DNA from: Oscillospiraceae bacterium
GTDB taxonomy: Bacteria > Bacillota > Clostridia > Oscillospirales > Oscillospiraceae
Length of the DNA: 41,461 nucleotides
Direction: 5' to 3'
Assembly (NCBI GenBank): GCA_031261745.1
Contig: JAISJC010000048.1
Span: 1-41,461, forward strand
Shown here piece after piece: positions 22,542 to 30,259 of the stretch (within the stretch, counting starts at the first letter, position 1; every line of letters starts with the position of its first letter). The position numbers and the translations under genes are program-made. The notes beneath the pieces are model-generated. The model had not been told where the DNA came from. It worked only from the letters and a program-made list of their open reading frames with translations, and did not search any database.

Positions 22542-24584
22542 ATGAAATTTGTTGAGCTTGAAACCGAGCGGCTCCGTCTGCGCGCCTGTCGTGCCGACGA
22601 TTTTGACGACGTTTTCGCGCTGTACTCCGACAAAGAAAATATGAAGTACACGCGCAACATCATTACGAACGCGGACAAAATGCGCGAAGCCCTCGCGCGT
22701 TGGGTCAGCGGCACCGGTGCCGACCCGTGCTACGATTTTGAGTGGATAATCGAGCTGAAAGCTACCGGCGAATTTATCGGTCACGCGCTCGTGATGGATT
22801 TCAGCTGGCAAAAAGACATTTCACCCGATTTGTCGTTCACCGAGGGACATTGCGAAACCGGGATTTTCATTCTGCCGCAGCACCAGCGGCGCGGATACGG
22901 GCGCGAGTTTAAGCGCACGGTTCTTGATTTTATGTTTGAAAGTCTCGGTTGCCGCGAACACGTGTCGCAGTGCGATGAGCGCAACATTGTGTCGCAGCGG
23001 GTTATTGAGGGCGTCGGTATGAAGTTCGAGTATACGTGGGATATTCCGAAGGCGGTGGACGGCGTGGCGACGGGTGAAACGGAACACCGCCGCGTGTACA
23101 GTATGTCGCGCGCGGACTGGGAGGCGGCGCGCTCGCCGATGCAATCCACTAACAAGCTGTCGCGCGTGCCGTTCAGCCGCCGCGGGTCGTGGCTGTCGCT
23201 CGCACTCGGCGCGGACGGCGGCTTGGAGCTGCGGCGTTCGCTGAAAAGCTACGGAGAAAAGCGCGAAAAAGTCCTGCGAATCACGCTGCCGGAGCCGTTT
23301 GAGGACGCGGAATTTTCCGCGGGCGCACTCGCAGTCGGCGGCGCGAAATTCTGCTTTGACGGCGCGGACGCCGTGCGCTTTCGCGGCGGCGTTACGTTTG
23401 AGCCGAGCGCGGACTTTCTCGTCGCCGACGGCTATATCTGCGAATCGGATTACCCCGCCGAGCCGAGCGTACGCACTTTTGACGAATGCGCCGCCGAAAA
23501 TGAGCGCGATTTTGAGGACTGGTACGCGAAGTATCCGCCCGTCGCCGCGAGGTTCGAGCCGACAAAACGCCTGTGCGCGTATATGATTTGGGCGTGTCAG
23601 GTGTTCCCGCGCGGACGCGTGACGGAGCCTATGTTCCTGTACTCGAAGCCGGACGACACCGCGTGCTTCTCGTGGCACCAGGCGTACCACGCGATGGCAT
23701 TGCGGGACGCGGAAACTGCGGTGCAGACGCTCTGCTCGATGTTCTCTGTTCAGGACGAATTCGGAGAACTGCCGGACCTTTTAGACGACCGCTACATAAA
23801 TATAAACGCGACGAAGCCGCCCGTCCACGGGCTTGCCGCGCTGAAAATTCTCGCGCGCTTCGGCGACAGGCTCACGCGCGCGCATTGTGAGAAAATGTAC
23901 GGCGGACTCGCGAAGCTCTACGAGTTCTGGACGACGCGCGACGGCGGCGACATTCCGAGCTATCACCACGGCTGCGAGAGCGGATTCGACTTCACGCGGA
24001 TGCTTGCGAAGGGCGTTCCGGCGCAATGCCCCGATATTTTGGCGTTCTGTATTCTCCTCGCCGACGCCCTCGCGGAGATTGCGGAAAGGCTCGGAATCCA
24101 GAATGACTGGCGCGAAAAATCCGCCCGTCTGCTCGAATTTCTCGTAACGGAGCTTTGGAACGGCGAGCAGTTCGTCGCGCGGAACCTCCACACCGGTGAA
24201 ACCGCCGAAACCGACGAATTGGAGCCGTTCACGCCGCTCATTCTCGGTAGACGATTGCCGCCGGAAATCAGGGAGACGCTCGTGAGTCGGCTTGAACGCG
24301 ACTACGCGTCGCCCTACGGGTTGCAAACCGCGCCCGACAGCGGTATTATTATCGGATTTTCACAGGCGTTCCTGCTGCCCGCGCTGTTCGACTGCGGTTA
24401 CGCGGAGCTTGGCACCGCGCTGCTGCGCGGCTACGTCGAGTACGAGGCGGAGCATACGCCCGCGTTCCTGTTCGCGTTCAGGGGTGAGCTGGGATTCGAC
24501 GGATTTTCGTCGCTCAGCGCGCTCTCGGCGGCGGAGTGGCTCAATTGCGCCGCGCTTTTGCGGGAGGTAGCAGATGAAACTTGA
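22542..24584 (+). CDS. fusion: GNAT acetyltransferase + (alpha/alpha)6 glycosidase
   Basis: 680 residues in one uninterrupted frame from ATG 22542 (weak SD GAGGG). Residues 1-195 are a GNAT domain (RLRLRACRADDFDDVFALYSD, CETGIFILPQHQRRGYGREF, QCDERNIVSQRVIEGVGM). Residues about 200-680 belong to an (alpha/alpha)6-barrel glycosidase of the trehalase/GH63/MGH1-like type (FLYSKPDDTACFSWHQAYHAMAL, FGELPDLLDDRYININATKPPVHGLAAL, ESGFDFTRML, ARNLHTGE, GIIIGFSQAFLLPALFDCGY). No signal peptide is visible, so it acts inside the cell. An acetyltransferase joined to a sugar hydrolase is unusual. It could act on an amino-sugar substrate, but that is inference. A fused deletion of an intergenic region is the alternative. 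Confidence 0.8.
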   Translation: MKFVELETERLRLRACRADDFDDVFALYSDKENMKYTRNIITNADKMREALARWVSGTGADPCYDFEWIIELKATGEFIGHALVMDFSWQKDISPDLSFTEGHCETGIFILPQHQRRGYGREFKRTVLDFMFESLGCREHVSQCDERNIVSQRVIEGVGMKFEYTWDIPKAVDGVATGETEHRRVYSMSRADWEAARSPMQSTNKLSRVPFSRRGSWLSLALGADGGLELRRSLKSYGEKREKVLRITLPEPFEDAEFSAGALAVGGAKFCFDGADAVRFRGGVTFEPSADFLVADGYICESDYPAEPSVRTFDECAAENERDFEDWYAKYPPVAARFEPTKRLCAYMIWACQVFPRGRVTEPMFLYSKPDDTACFSWHQAYHAMALRDAETAVQTLCSMFSVQDEFGELPDLLDDRYININATKPPVHGLAALKILARFGDRLTRAHCEKMYGGLAKLYEFWTTRDGGDIPSYHHGCESGFDFTRMLAKGVPAQCPDILAFCILLADALAEIAERLGIQNDWREKSARLLEFLVTELWNGEQFVARNLHTGETAETDELEPFTPLILGRRLPPEIRETLVSRLERDYASPYGLQTAPDSGIIIGFSQAFLLPALFDCGYAELGTALLRGYVEYEAEHTPAFLFAFRGELGFDGFSSLSALSAAEWLNCAALLREVADET

Positions 24585-24954
24585 ATTTAACGGCGAATAT
24601 CTTAACATACGCCGCCCCGAATATCCCGAAATCGAGCGTCCGCGCCTTATCCGCGTTGTCGGAGATGTGCGTTTTGAGCAGCCCGCGCCCGAAATAATAC
24701 GCTTTTACGGCGATTCCGCGCGGTTTGAAATCGCGGGTCTAAAACAGTTTGACAACGGCTTCCTCCGCGCGGACGGCTGCGTCGAGGTCGCGTACACCGT
24801 CCTCGGCAAGCTGCTGTTCGTGCCGGTTCGCGGGCAAATGCGGCAGAATTCGCACTGGAACTGCGAAAAAGCGCAGTGCGACGACTTCGCGATTGACTTT
24901 GACGGCGGCTTTGAGTGCGAGGTGCGCCTGTTCGAGTCGAATATTCAAAAGTAA
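24574..24954 (+). CDS. hypothetical protein
   Basis: 126 residues overlapping the fusion gene by 11 bases, with SD GGGAGG inside it, so it is translationally coupled. The sequence (LEFNGEYLNIRRPEYPEIER, RFYGDSARFEIAGLKQF, DGCVEVAYTVLGKLLFVPVRGQ, CDDFAIDFDGGFECEVRLFE) is beta-rich with no signal peptide or membrane helix. I do not recognise a family. Coupling suggests that it works with the glycosidase fusion, perhaps as an accessory carbohydrate-binding protein. Confidence 0.7.
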   Translation: MKLEFNGEYLNIRRPEYPEIERPRLIRVVGDVRFEQPAPEIIRFYGDSARFEIAGLKQFDNGFLRADGCVEVAYTVLGKLLFVPVRGQMRQNSHWNCEKAQCDDFAIDFDGGFECEVRLFESNIQK

Positions 24955-24966
24955 GGAGCGAGAAAA

Positions 24967-25506
24967 ATGTCAACAAACATCGTAGTTCTGAGCGGTTCGC
25001 CGCGAAAAAACGGCAGCACGGAACGGCTCGTGCAGGAATTCATCGCGGGCGCGCGCGAGGCGGGAAAAGCCGTCACGGAGTTCCGAGTCGCGGACCTGAA
25101 AATCGCGCCGTGTCTCGGCTGCGGCTCGTGTCATCAGAGTGGAATTTGCGTCCACGAGGACGATATGCCGCAAATTCTCGACGCGCTTAGGAGCGCGGAC
25201 GCGCTGCTTTTCGCGTCGCCGATTTACTACTGGAACGTTACGGCGCAGCTCAAAACGGCGATTGACCGGTTTTACTCGTCCCTGCGCGTGAACCCGATGA
25301 CGGTCAAGCGCGCCGCGCTGATTCTGACGAGTGGGAACGCCGCGCCGGATACTTGCGAGGGCGCGATTATCACCTACAAACGCATCTGCAAGCACCAAAA
25401 CTGGGAGGACGCGGGGATTGTCGCGGCGCAGTCGCTCCACGCGGCGGCAATGCTCGACGGTCGTGCGGAACTCGAACAGGCGCGGGAGCTTGGACGGAAA
25501 TTGTAA
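24967..25506 (+). CDS. flavodoxin-fold NAD(P)H:FMN reductase / iron-sulfur flavoprotein
   Basis: 179 residues from ATG 24967 with SD AAGGAGCG. The flavodoxin-like fold is shown by VVLSGSPRKNGSTERLVQEF (FMN phosphate loop) and LLFASPIYYWNVTAQLKTAIDRFY. Between them, CLGCGSCHQSGIC forms C-x2-C-x2-C-x5-C, the compact cysteine motif that binds a 4Fe-4S cluster in iron-sulfur flavoproteins of anaerobes. It probably transfers electrons in the cytoplasm. The partner is unknown, and it may have no link with the selenium genes that begin 130 bases downstream. Confidence 0.88.
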   Translation: MSTNIVVLSGSPRKNGSTERLVQEFIAGAREAGKAVTEFRVADLKIAPCLGCGSCHQSGICVHEDDMPQILDALRSADALLFASPIYYWNVTAQLKTAIDRFYSSLRVNPMTVKRAALILTSGNAAPDTCEGAIITYKRICKHQNWEDAGIVAAQSLHAAAMLDGRAELEQARELGRKL

Positions 25507-25575
25507 TAGCGGCACATACGAACGCATACCACGACAGGTTGCACAAAAATAATGTGATATATTACCGACATTATA

Positions 25576-25604
25576 TTGACTTTCCCTATAAGCTGTGGTA
25601 TGCT
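25576..25604 (+). promoter_or_regulatory. promoter of tRNA-Sec
   Basis: TTGACT (25576-25581), a 17-base spacer and TATGCT (25599-25604): 5 of 6 and 4 of 6 matches. It ends 36 bases before the first base of the tRNA, and transcription may continue into selB. Confidence 0.7.
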
Positions 25605-25639
25605 TTAACCGCGCAGGAAAATCTTCTGTCGGCTTATGT

Positions 25640-25738
25640 GGGGGTGGATCCGGCCTGGTGGCCGGCACGGACTTCAAACCCGGTTGTGAGGTGGTTAACG
25701 CTGCCTTTGGTGTGTTCGATTCGCACACATCCCCGCCA
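25640..25738 (+). tRNA. selC: tRNA-Sec (anticodon TCA)
   Basis: A 99-base selenocysteine tRNA with CCA encoded. The acceptor strand GGGGGTGG pairs with ACATCCCC (one end mismatch) as the long bacterial 8-bp form, followed by discriminator G and CCA. The D-stem is CCGGCC/GGCCGG, and the anticodon loop CTTCAAA reads UGA. A long variable arm (AGGTGGT-taac-GCTGCCT type) and a 5-bp T-arm around TTCGATT complete it. This 8+5 architecture and the extra arm distinguish it from other tRNAs. Serine is loaded by SerRS, and SelA then converts it to Sec. selB follows 34 bases downstream. Confidence 0.95.
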
Positions 25739-25772
25739 GTATCAGCGTCGAAAGTGAGAGGGCGAACGTACG

Positions 25773-27674
25773 ATGAAGCGAATAATACTCGGCACCGCGG
25801 GTCACATTGACCACGGCAAAACTTCGCTTGTCCGTTACATAACCGGCGTGAATACAGACCGGCTGAAAGAAGAAATCTCACGCGGTATCACTATTGAACT
25901 GGGTTTTGCGCCTTTTGTTCTGCCTGACGGGCAGCGCATCGGCATTGTTGACGTTCCGGGGCACGAGCGGTTCATCAAGAATATGCTCGCAGGCGCAACC
26001 GGTATCGACGTCGTGCTGTTCGTCATCGCCGCGGACGAGGGCGTTATGCCGCAGACGCGCGAGCATATGGATATTCTGCGCATACTGGGCGTTAACCGCG
26101 GCGTCGTCGCGCTGACAAAGATTGACGCGGTGGACGCCGACTGGCTCGAACTCGTACGCGAGGATGTGGCGGAATACCTCAAAGACAGCCCGCTCCGCGA
26201 CGCGAAGATTGTCGAGGTATCTTCGGTTACCGGGCAGGGTATTCCCGCGCTGCTGGACGTTATCGCCGAGCTTTGCGCCGAAACGCCGGAGCGCGTGTCC
26301 GCGGGCGTTTGCCGTCTTGCGGTAGACCGTGTGTTCACGATGTCGGGTTTCGGCACCGTCGTCACGGGAACGCTGTGGAGCGGCGCCATCCGCCAAGGCG
26401 ACACGCTCGAACTGTTGCCGTCTCGTAAACAGGCGCGCGTGCGCTCGCTTCAAGTCCACGGGGAAAAGCGGGACGAAGTGTACGCGGGAGAGCGCGTCGC
26501 CGCGAATCTCGCCGGAGTTGAAAAAGCCTTTGCCGAGCGCGGGAGTTGGCTTGCCGCTCCGGACTCGTTGAAAGACAGCACACGCATAAGCCTTCGATTG
26601 GAGCTTTTACCCGACGCGCCGGAGATTGCGCATCGTACGCGCGTCCACGTACACCACGGAACGACCGAAGTGTTGGCGCGCATCGTTTTATTGGACAGAA
26701 GCGCGCTCGCTCCGGGTGAAAGCTGCTTCGCGCAGCTGGAACTGGAAACACCGCTCGCCGCGTTACCGGGGGACAGAGTGGTTCTGCGTTTCTATTCGCC
26801 GATGTTCACAATCGGTGGCGGAACCGTCGTGGACGCTTCGGCCGCAAAGTTCAAACGGCGGAACCTCGAAAGCGAGCTTACCAGACTCGCCGCGCTGTAC
26901 GGAGGCGAACCGACGCAGGTGTTGCGGGTATCAATGGCAAAGGACGGCCGCCCTTGGTCAATGGCGGAAATATCCGAGTGTCTGTCGCGGACTGACGAAA
27001 AAGAACCGGAGAGAATAGTGAGGGAGATGGTCGATAGCGGGGTGCTGATCGAGTTGCAGGACGGGCTGCTTTTCCTTGCGGAAACCGCAAACGGTCTGAA
27101 AGAAAAGCTGACCGTATGGTTAAACGATTATTTCGCACGCTTCCCGATGCGTTTCGCTGTGCCGAAGAAAGAGGTCGCGCAGGAGCATTTGTCCAAAATG
27201 GATCCGAAGCAGCAGCGCGCCGTGTTCCGGTATTTGGACGGCGCGGGCGGATTTGAGCAGGATGAAACAGCGATATGGCCCGACGGGTGGAAGCCCGTGA
27301 TAACCGCGCAACAGTCTGCGGTTATTGCCGATATTCGCGAACTTTTCGCGCAAACGCCATATTCTCCGCCGCCTTGGAGCGATGCCGTAGCCGCGCTGAA
27401 CATTGCGGATAGAGAACAGGGTGAGTATTTGCAGTGGTTTTTGCGGAGCGGAGAGATGGTACGGCTGTCCGACAACGTCGTATATACGCGAGACGCAATG
27501 CAAAATGCGGAAAAAACGCTGTGCGCACAGGCTCCGGACGGTTTTACTCTCGCGGAAGCGCGGGATATATTGGAAACGCCGCGAAAATACGCGCAGCAGA
27601 TTGCAGAATACTTTGATTTGATGAAAATCACCCGCTGGGACGGGGAACGACGTTTTTGGTTGAGAAGGGGGTAA
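25773..27674 (+). CDS. selB: selenocysteine-specific elongation factor SelB
   Basis: 633 residues from ATG 25773 (SD GAGAGGGCG). It delivers Sec-tRNA to UGA codons marked by a SECIS hairpin. The EF-Tu-like GTPase domain carries [14 protein letters not shown], the switch [19 protein letters not shown] and the ALTKID specificity motif. Domain II starts near residue 180 ([22 protein letters not shown]). The C-terminal winged-helix repeats (about 380-633; [24 protein letters not shown]) bind SECIS RNA. Length is normal. The gene is followed after 4 bases by the first of two exported paralogues, so the factor is made with its likely local target. Confidence 0.97.
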   Translation: MKRIILGTAGHIDHGKTSLVRYITGVNTDRLKEEISRGITIELGFAPFVLPDGQRIGIVDVPGHERFIKNMLAGATGIDVVLFVIAADEGVMPQTREHMDILRILGVNRGVVALTKIDAVDADWLELVREDVAEYLKDSPLRDAKIVEVSSVTGQGIPALLDVIAELCAETPERVSAGVCRLAVDRVFTMSGFGTVVTGTLWSGAIRQGDTLELLPSRKQARVRSLQVHGEKRDEVYAGERVAANLAGVEKAFAERGSWLAAPDSLKDSTRISLRLELLPDAPEIAHRTRVHVHHGTTEVLARIVLLDRSALAPGESCFAQLELETPLAALPGDRVVLRFYSPMFTIGGGTVVDASAAKFKRRNLESELTRLAALYGGEPTQVLRVSMAKDGRPWSMAEISECLSRTDEKEPERIVREMVDSGVLIELQDGLLFLAETANGLKEKLTVWLNDYFARFPMRFAVPKKEVAQEHLSKMDPKQQRAVFRYLDGAGGFEQDETAIWPDGWKPVITAQQSAVIADIRELFAQTPYSPPPWSDAVAALNIADREQGEYLQWFLRSGEMVRLSDNVVYTRDAMQNAEKTLCAQAPDGFTLAEARDILETPRKYAQQIAEYFDLMKITRWDGERRFWLRRG

Positions 27675-27678
27675 TTAT

Positions 27679-30255
27679 ATGAATAAGAAAAAGCTGATAG
27701 CGGCGTTAAGCTGCGTAATTGTGGTCGCAATACTGGCGGCGATCATAATTCCGAGTGTCAGCACGGCAGCGTCGTCCATAAGGGTCTATAACCCGTTGGG
27801 AGAGCTTGTGCCGCAGGTTAACCAACCGCTCGCGGAGCGCGTATTTGACAGCTTTGCGGACAAACGCGTCGCGTTTGTGTATTACGCCAAGGCGTTGAGC
27901 CCGCAGTCAATGCGCGCCTTAGAGAACCTGCTCGCGAACGAATATTCCGGCACCGTATTTGACGAGTATAACCTCGGAAGCTCAATCGGCGCGAAGCCCT
28001 TATCTTATTACGAAACGCTGGCGGAATACGACGCGGTAGTTATCGGCGTCGCGGATTGTACGCAAAGTGCGTGGTGGGGAGCATATCACGCGAAAATGAT
28101 TGAGGCTCTCGGTACGCCGGCCGTCTTGCTGGCGCACGAAGCGTTTGCGGACGCGTTCGCCGTCGGCGCGCTCGACAACGGCTTTGGCGGAGCGCGCGGC
28201 GTAGTTGTTGACAGTGCGATTTACAGCCGCGCCGCAACCGTTTTGCGCAACAACGGCGTTGAATATTTGGAGGAAGCCTTCGGCGACGGCGTATATGCGC
28301 AGATAAAATCCGCGCTGACCGACAAACTGACGGAGGACGAAAAGTCTCCGCCCGCGATAACGCCTCAGCAATTAGCGGGGTGGACCGACGGCGACCCGAC
28401 GGCCAAGATGCTCGAAATCGAGGAAGCGGACGAGGTTCGGGCGGCGGCAAAATTCAACAGTATGTCTATGGAATTAGGGTTCGGCGACGGATTGCCCCTG
28501 ATAATGCCGCTGCCGGAGCTTGTGGACGATATGCTCGCCGCGACAACGCGGAACCGCGACGACGTTCTGGGCAGAATTATGCCGCGGGGCGGTATAATGA
28601 CTGTTGAAAAAATCGCCGTAAACTCGGTTATGGCGGGCGCGAGACCCGAATATTTTCCGGCGATTCTCGCCGCGATGGAGGCGTACGCAAGCTCGTGGGA
28701 GGACGGCGGCCTGTTATACCATACGCTGACTTCAAGCGATAATTACAGCTTAATGCTGCTGTTTTCCGGTCCGATAGTGGAGGAACTCGGCATATCCGGT
28801 CAATGGGGTTATATCGGCAGCGGAAACGAAGCGAACAATGGCATAGGGCGCGCCGTTCGATTGAGCGCGCGCAACATCGGGGTCAACAGGACAAACGTCA
28901 CCGACGGCACGGCGCGTCAGGGGAGGCAGAACGACCACGCGCTGACGGTTTTCGGCGAAGAGGAGAAGCTCCTTCCCGCGGGTTGGGAGCGTCATAACGA
29001 AATGCTCGGCTTTAAGCGGGAGCAAAGCACCGTCACCCTGCTCGGCTACTACGCGCAGGATATGTACTTCGGTCTGGGCGGCGTCAACGCGGAATTTGTG
29101 CCGCTCAGCGTCGTCAGAAGCGGCGCGACAAAGGCGGGAATCGCCAACGTCAGTATAATGACGATACCGAGGAATGTCGCAGCATTGCTGCAATCCGGTC
29201 TCGGACCCGGCGGCACGGTTATCGAAAACAAAACCGCGTTGCTGACTACCCTGGGTTACGCGGGCGGCAATCAAAGTCTGCTGTACCCGGTAGTCGTCGG
29301 CGACCCGGACAGCGCGCGCGTTTACACGGGCGGCCCCAGCCAGTACGGTATGGCGGCGACGAAGTTTTACGGTATGCAGGCGTTTCAGTCGCGCCTGATT
29401 ACCGGAGCCGCGGCGGGAAATTACGGTAAAGACACGCCACCGCCGGCGCAACCGACAAAAGCGGAGGTGTACTTCAAGGACGGCTACGCGTATTTGTCGT
29501 GGAGCGCGCCGTCCGGCGGCGGAACGGGGCTTAGATATCAGGTTTCATACACCGGCGGAGCCGCCGGGGGGACGTTCAACCCCGCGGGTATTCTTCCCGA
29601 TACGGGTGCGCCGCAGCCGCCCGCTCCGCCCGTTGCGGCGAGCAGTTTCACTGCGCCGGCAGAACTCAGGACAGCTTTTAACGTCGGCATATGGCCGATG
29701 GCGGCGGGTTCCTACGACCCTGGGCTTGACGGTCACGGTATACAGGCGGGGACGCTGGTGTACGGGCTGTTTAACGCCAGCTACGCGACGATTGCGCCGC
29801 CGGCAAAGGTTACGGGATATAACGAAGTAAACAGCGTCACCGCGTTGACGGCGGGGAGCTGGTACCTGCTTCGCGGGAGCAGCGGCTTCGATTATGTGCT
29901 TATCAAGCCTGAGAATCCTGTTGCCGCGCCTTTGATATATACGCCAAAACCGTTTAACGCGGGCGCGTACGATTATTTCCCCGCGTGGATTGACGTACCC
30001 GCGGGCGTGACGAACATCGTTATTCCGGGGGTAACGGAGGGCGGACGATATTACAGCGACTTCTGGGTGCGCGCAGTCGACGACGGCGTCGTCAACGCGG
30101 TCGGCGTTGCCGTTCCCGTTGCGCTTGACTACGGCGCGAGCGGACGCGGCGCGTGGACCGAGGCGGCTGTCGTCAAACCGGGCAGGTCTCCTTCGGATTT
30201 TGCGTCCGTACCGGCACCGCCCGACATCACCGCAAAATTCGGCAAAGGAGGTTAG
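27679..30255 (+). CDS. exported UGSC-like protein, Cys paralogue of the selenoprotein
   Basis: 858 residues from ATG 27679 with the SD in the selB 3' end. A signal peptide or N-terminal anchor (MNKKKLIAALSCVIVVAILA) exports it. Residues about 35-170 form a thioredoxin-like domain with DAVVIGVADC-TQSAWW: Cys127 (TGT) is at the exact position of Sec155 in the next protein. About 265-420 carries the conserved FGDGLPLIMPLPEL and VEKIAVNSVMAGARPEYFPAILAAME block, which I associate with UGSC-type (seleno)protein families. About 594-628 is fibronectin-III-like (AYLSWSAP). The Cys is followed by TQS, with no partner Cys nearby. It is probably an extracytoplasmic redox or selenium-binding protein. The reaction is unknown. 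Confidence 0.75.
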   Translation: MNKKKLIAALSCVIVVAILAAIIIPSVSTAASSIRVYNPLGELVPQVNQPLAERVFDSFADKRVAFVYYAKALSPQSMRALENLLANEYSGTVFDEYNLGSSIGAKPLSYYETLAEYDAVVIGVADCTQSAWWGAYHAKMIEALGTPAVLLAHEAFADAFAVGALDNGFGGARGVVVDSAIYSRAATVLRNNGVEYLEEAFGDGVYAQIKSALTDKLTEDEKSPPAITPQQLAGWTDGDPTAKMLEIEEADEVRAAAKFNSMSMELGFGDGLPLIMPLPELVDDMLAATTRNRDDVLGRIMPRGGIMTVEKIAVNSVMAGARPEYFPAILAAMEAYASSWEDGGLLYHTLTSSDNYSLMLLFSGPIVEELGISGQWGYIGSGNEANNGIGRAVRLSARNIGVNRTNVTDGTARQGRQNDHALTVFGEEEKLLPAGWERHNEMLGFKREQSTVTLLGYYAQDMYFGLGGVNAEFVPLSVVRSGATKAGIANVSIMTIPRNVAALLQSGLGPGGTVIENKTALLTTLGYAGGNQSLLYPVVVGDPDSARVYTGGPSQYGMAATKFYGMQAFQSRLITGAAAGNYGKDTPPPAQPTKAEVYFKDGYAYLSWSAPSGGGTGLRYQVSYTGGAAGGTFNPAGILPDTGAPQPPAPPVAASSFTAPAELRTAFNVGIWPMAAGSYDPGLDGHGIQAGTLVYGLFNASYATIAPPAKVTGYNEVNSVTALTAGSWYLLRGSSGFDYVLIKPENPVAAPLIYTPKPFNAGAYDYFPAWIDVPAGVTNIVIPGVTEGGRYYSDFWVRAVDDGVVNAVGVAVPVALDYGASGRGAWTEAAVVKPGRSPSDFASVPAPPDITAKFGKGG

Positions 30256-30259
30256 ACTT

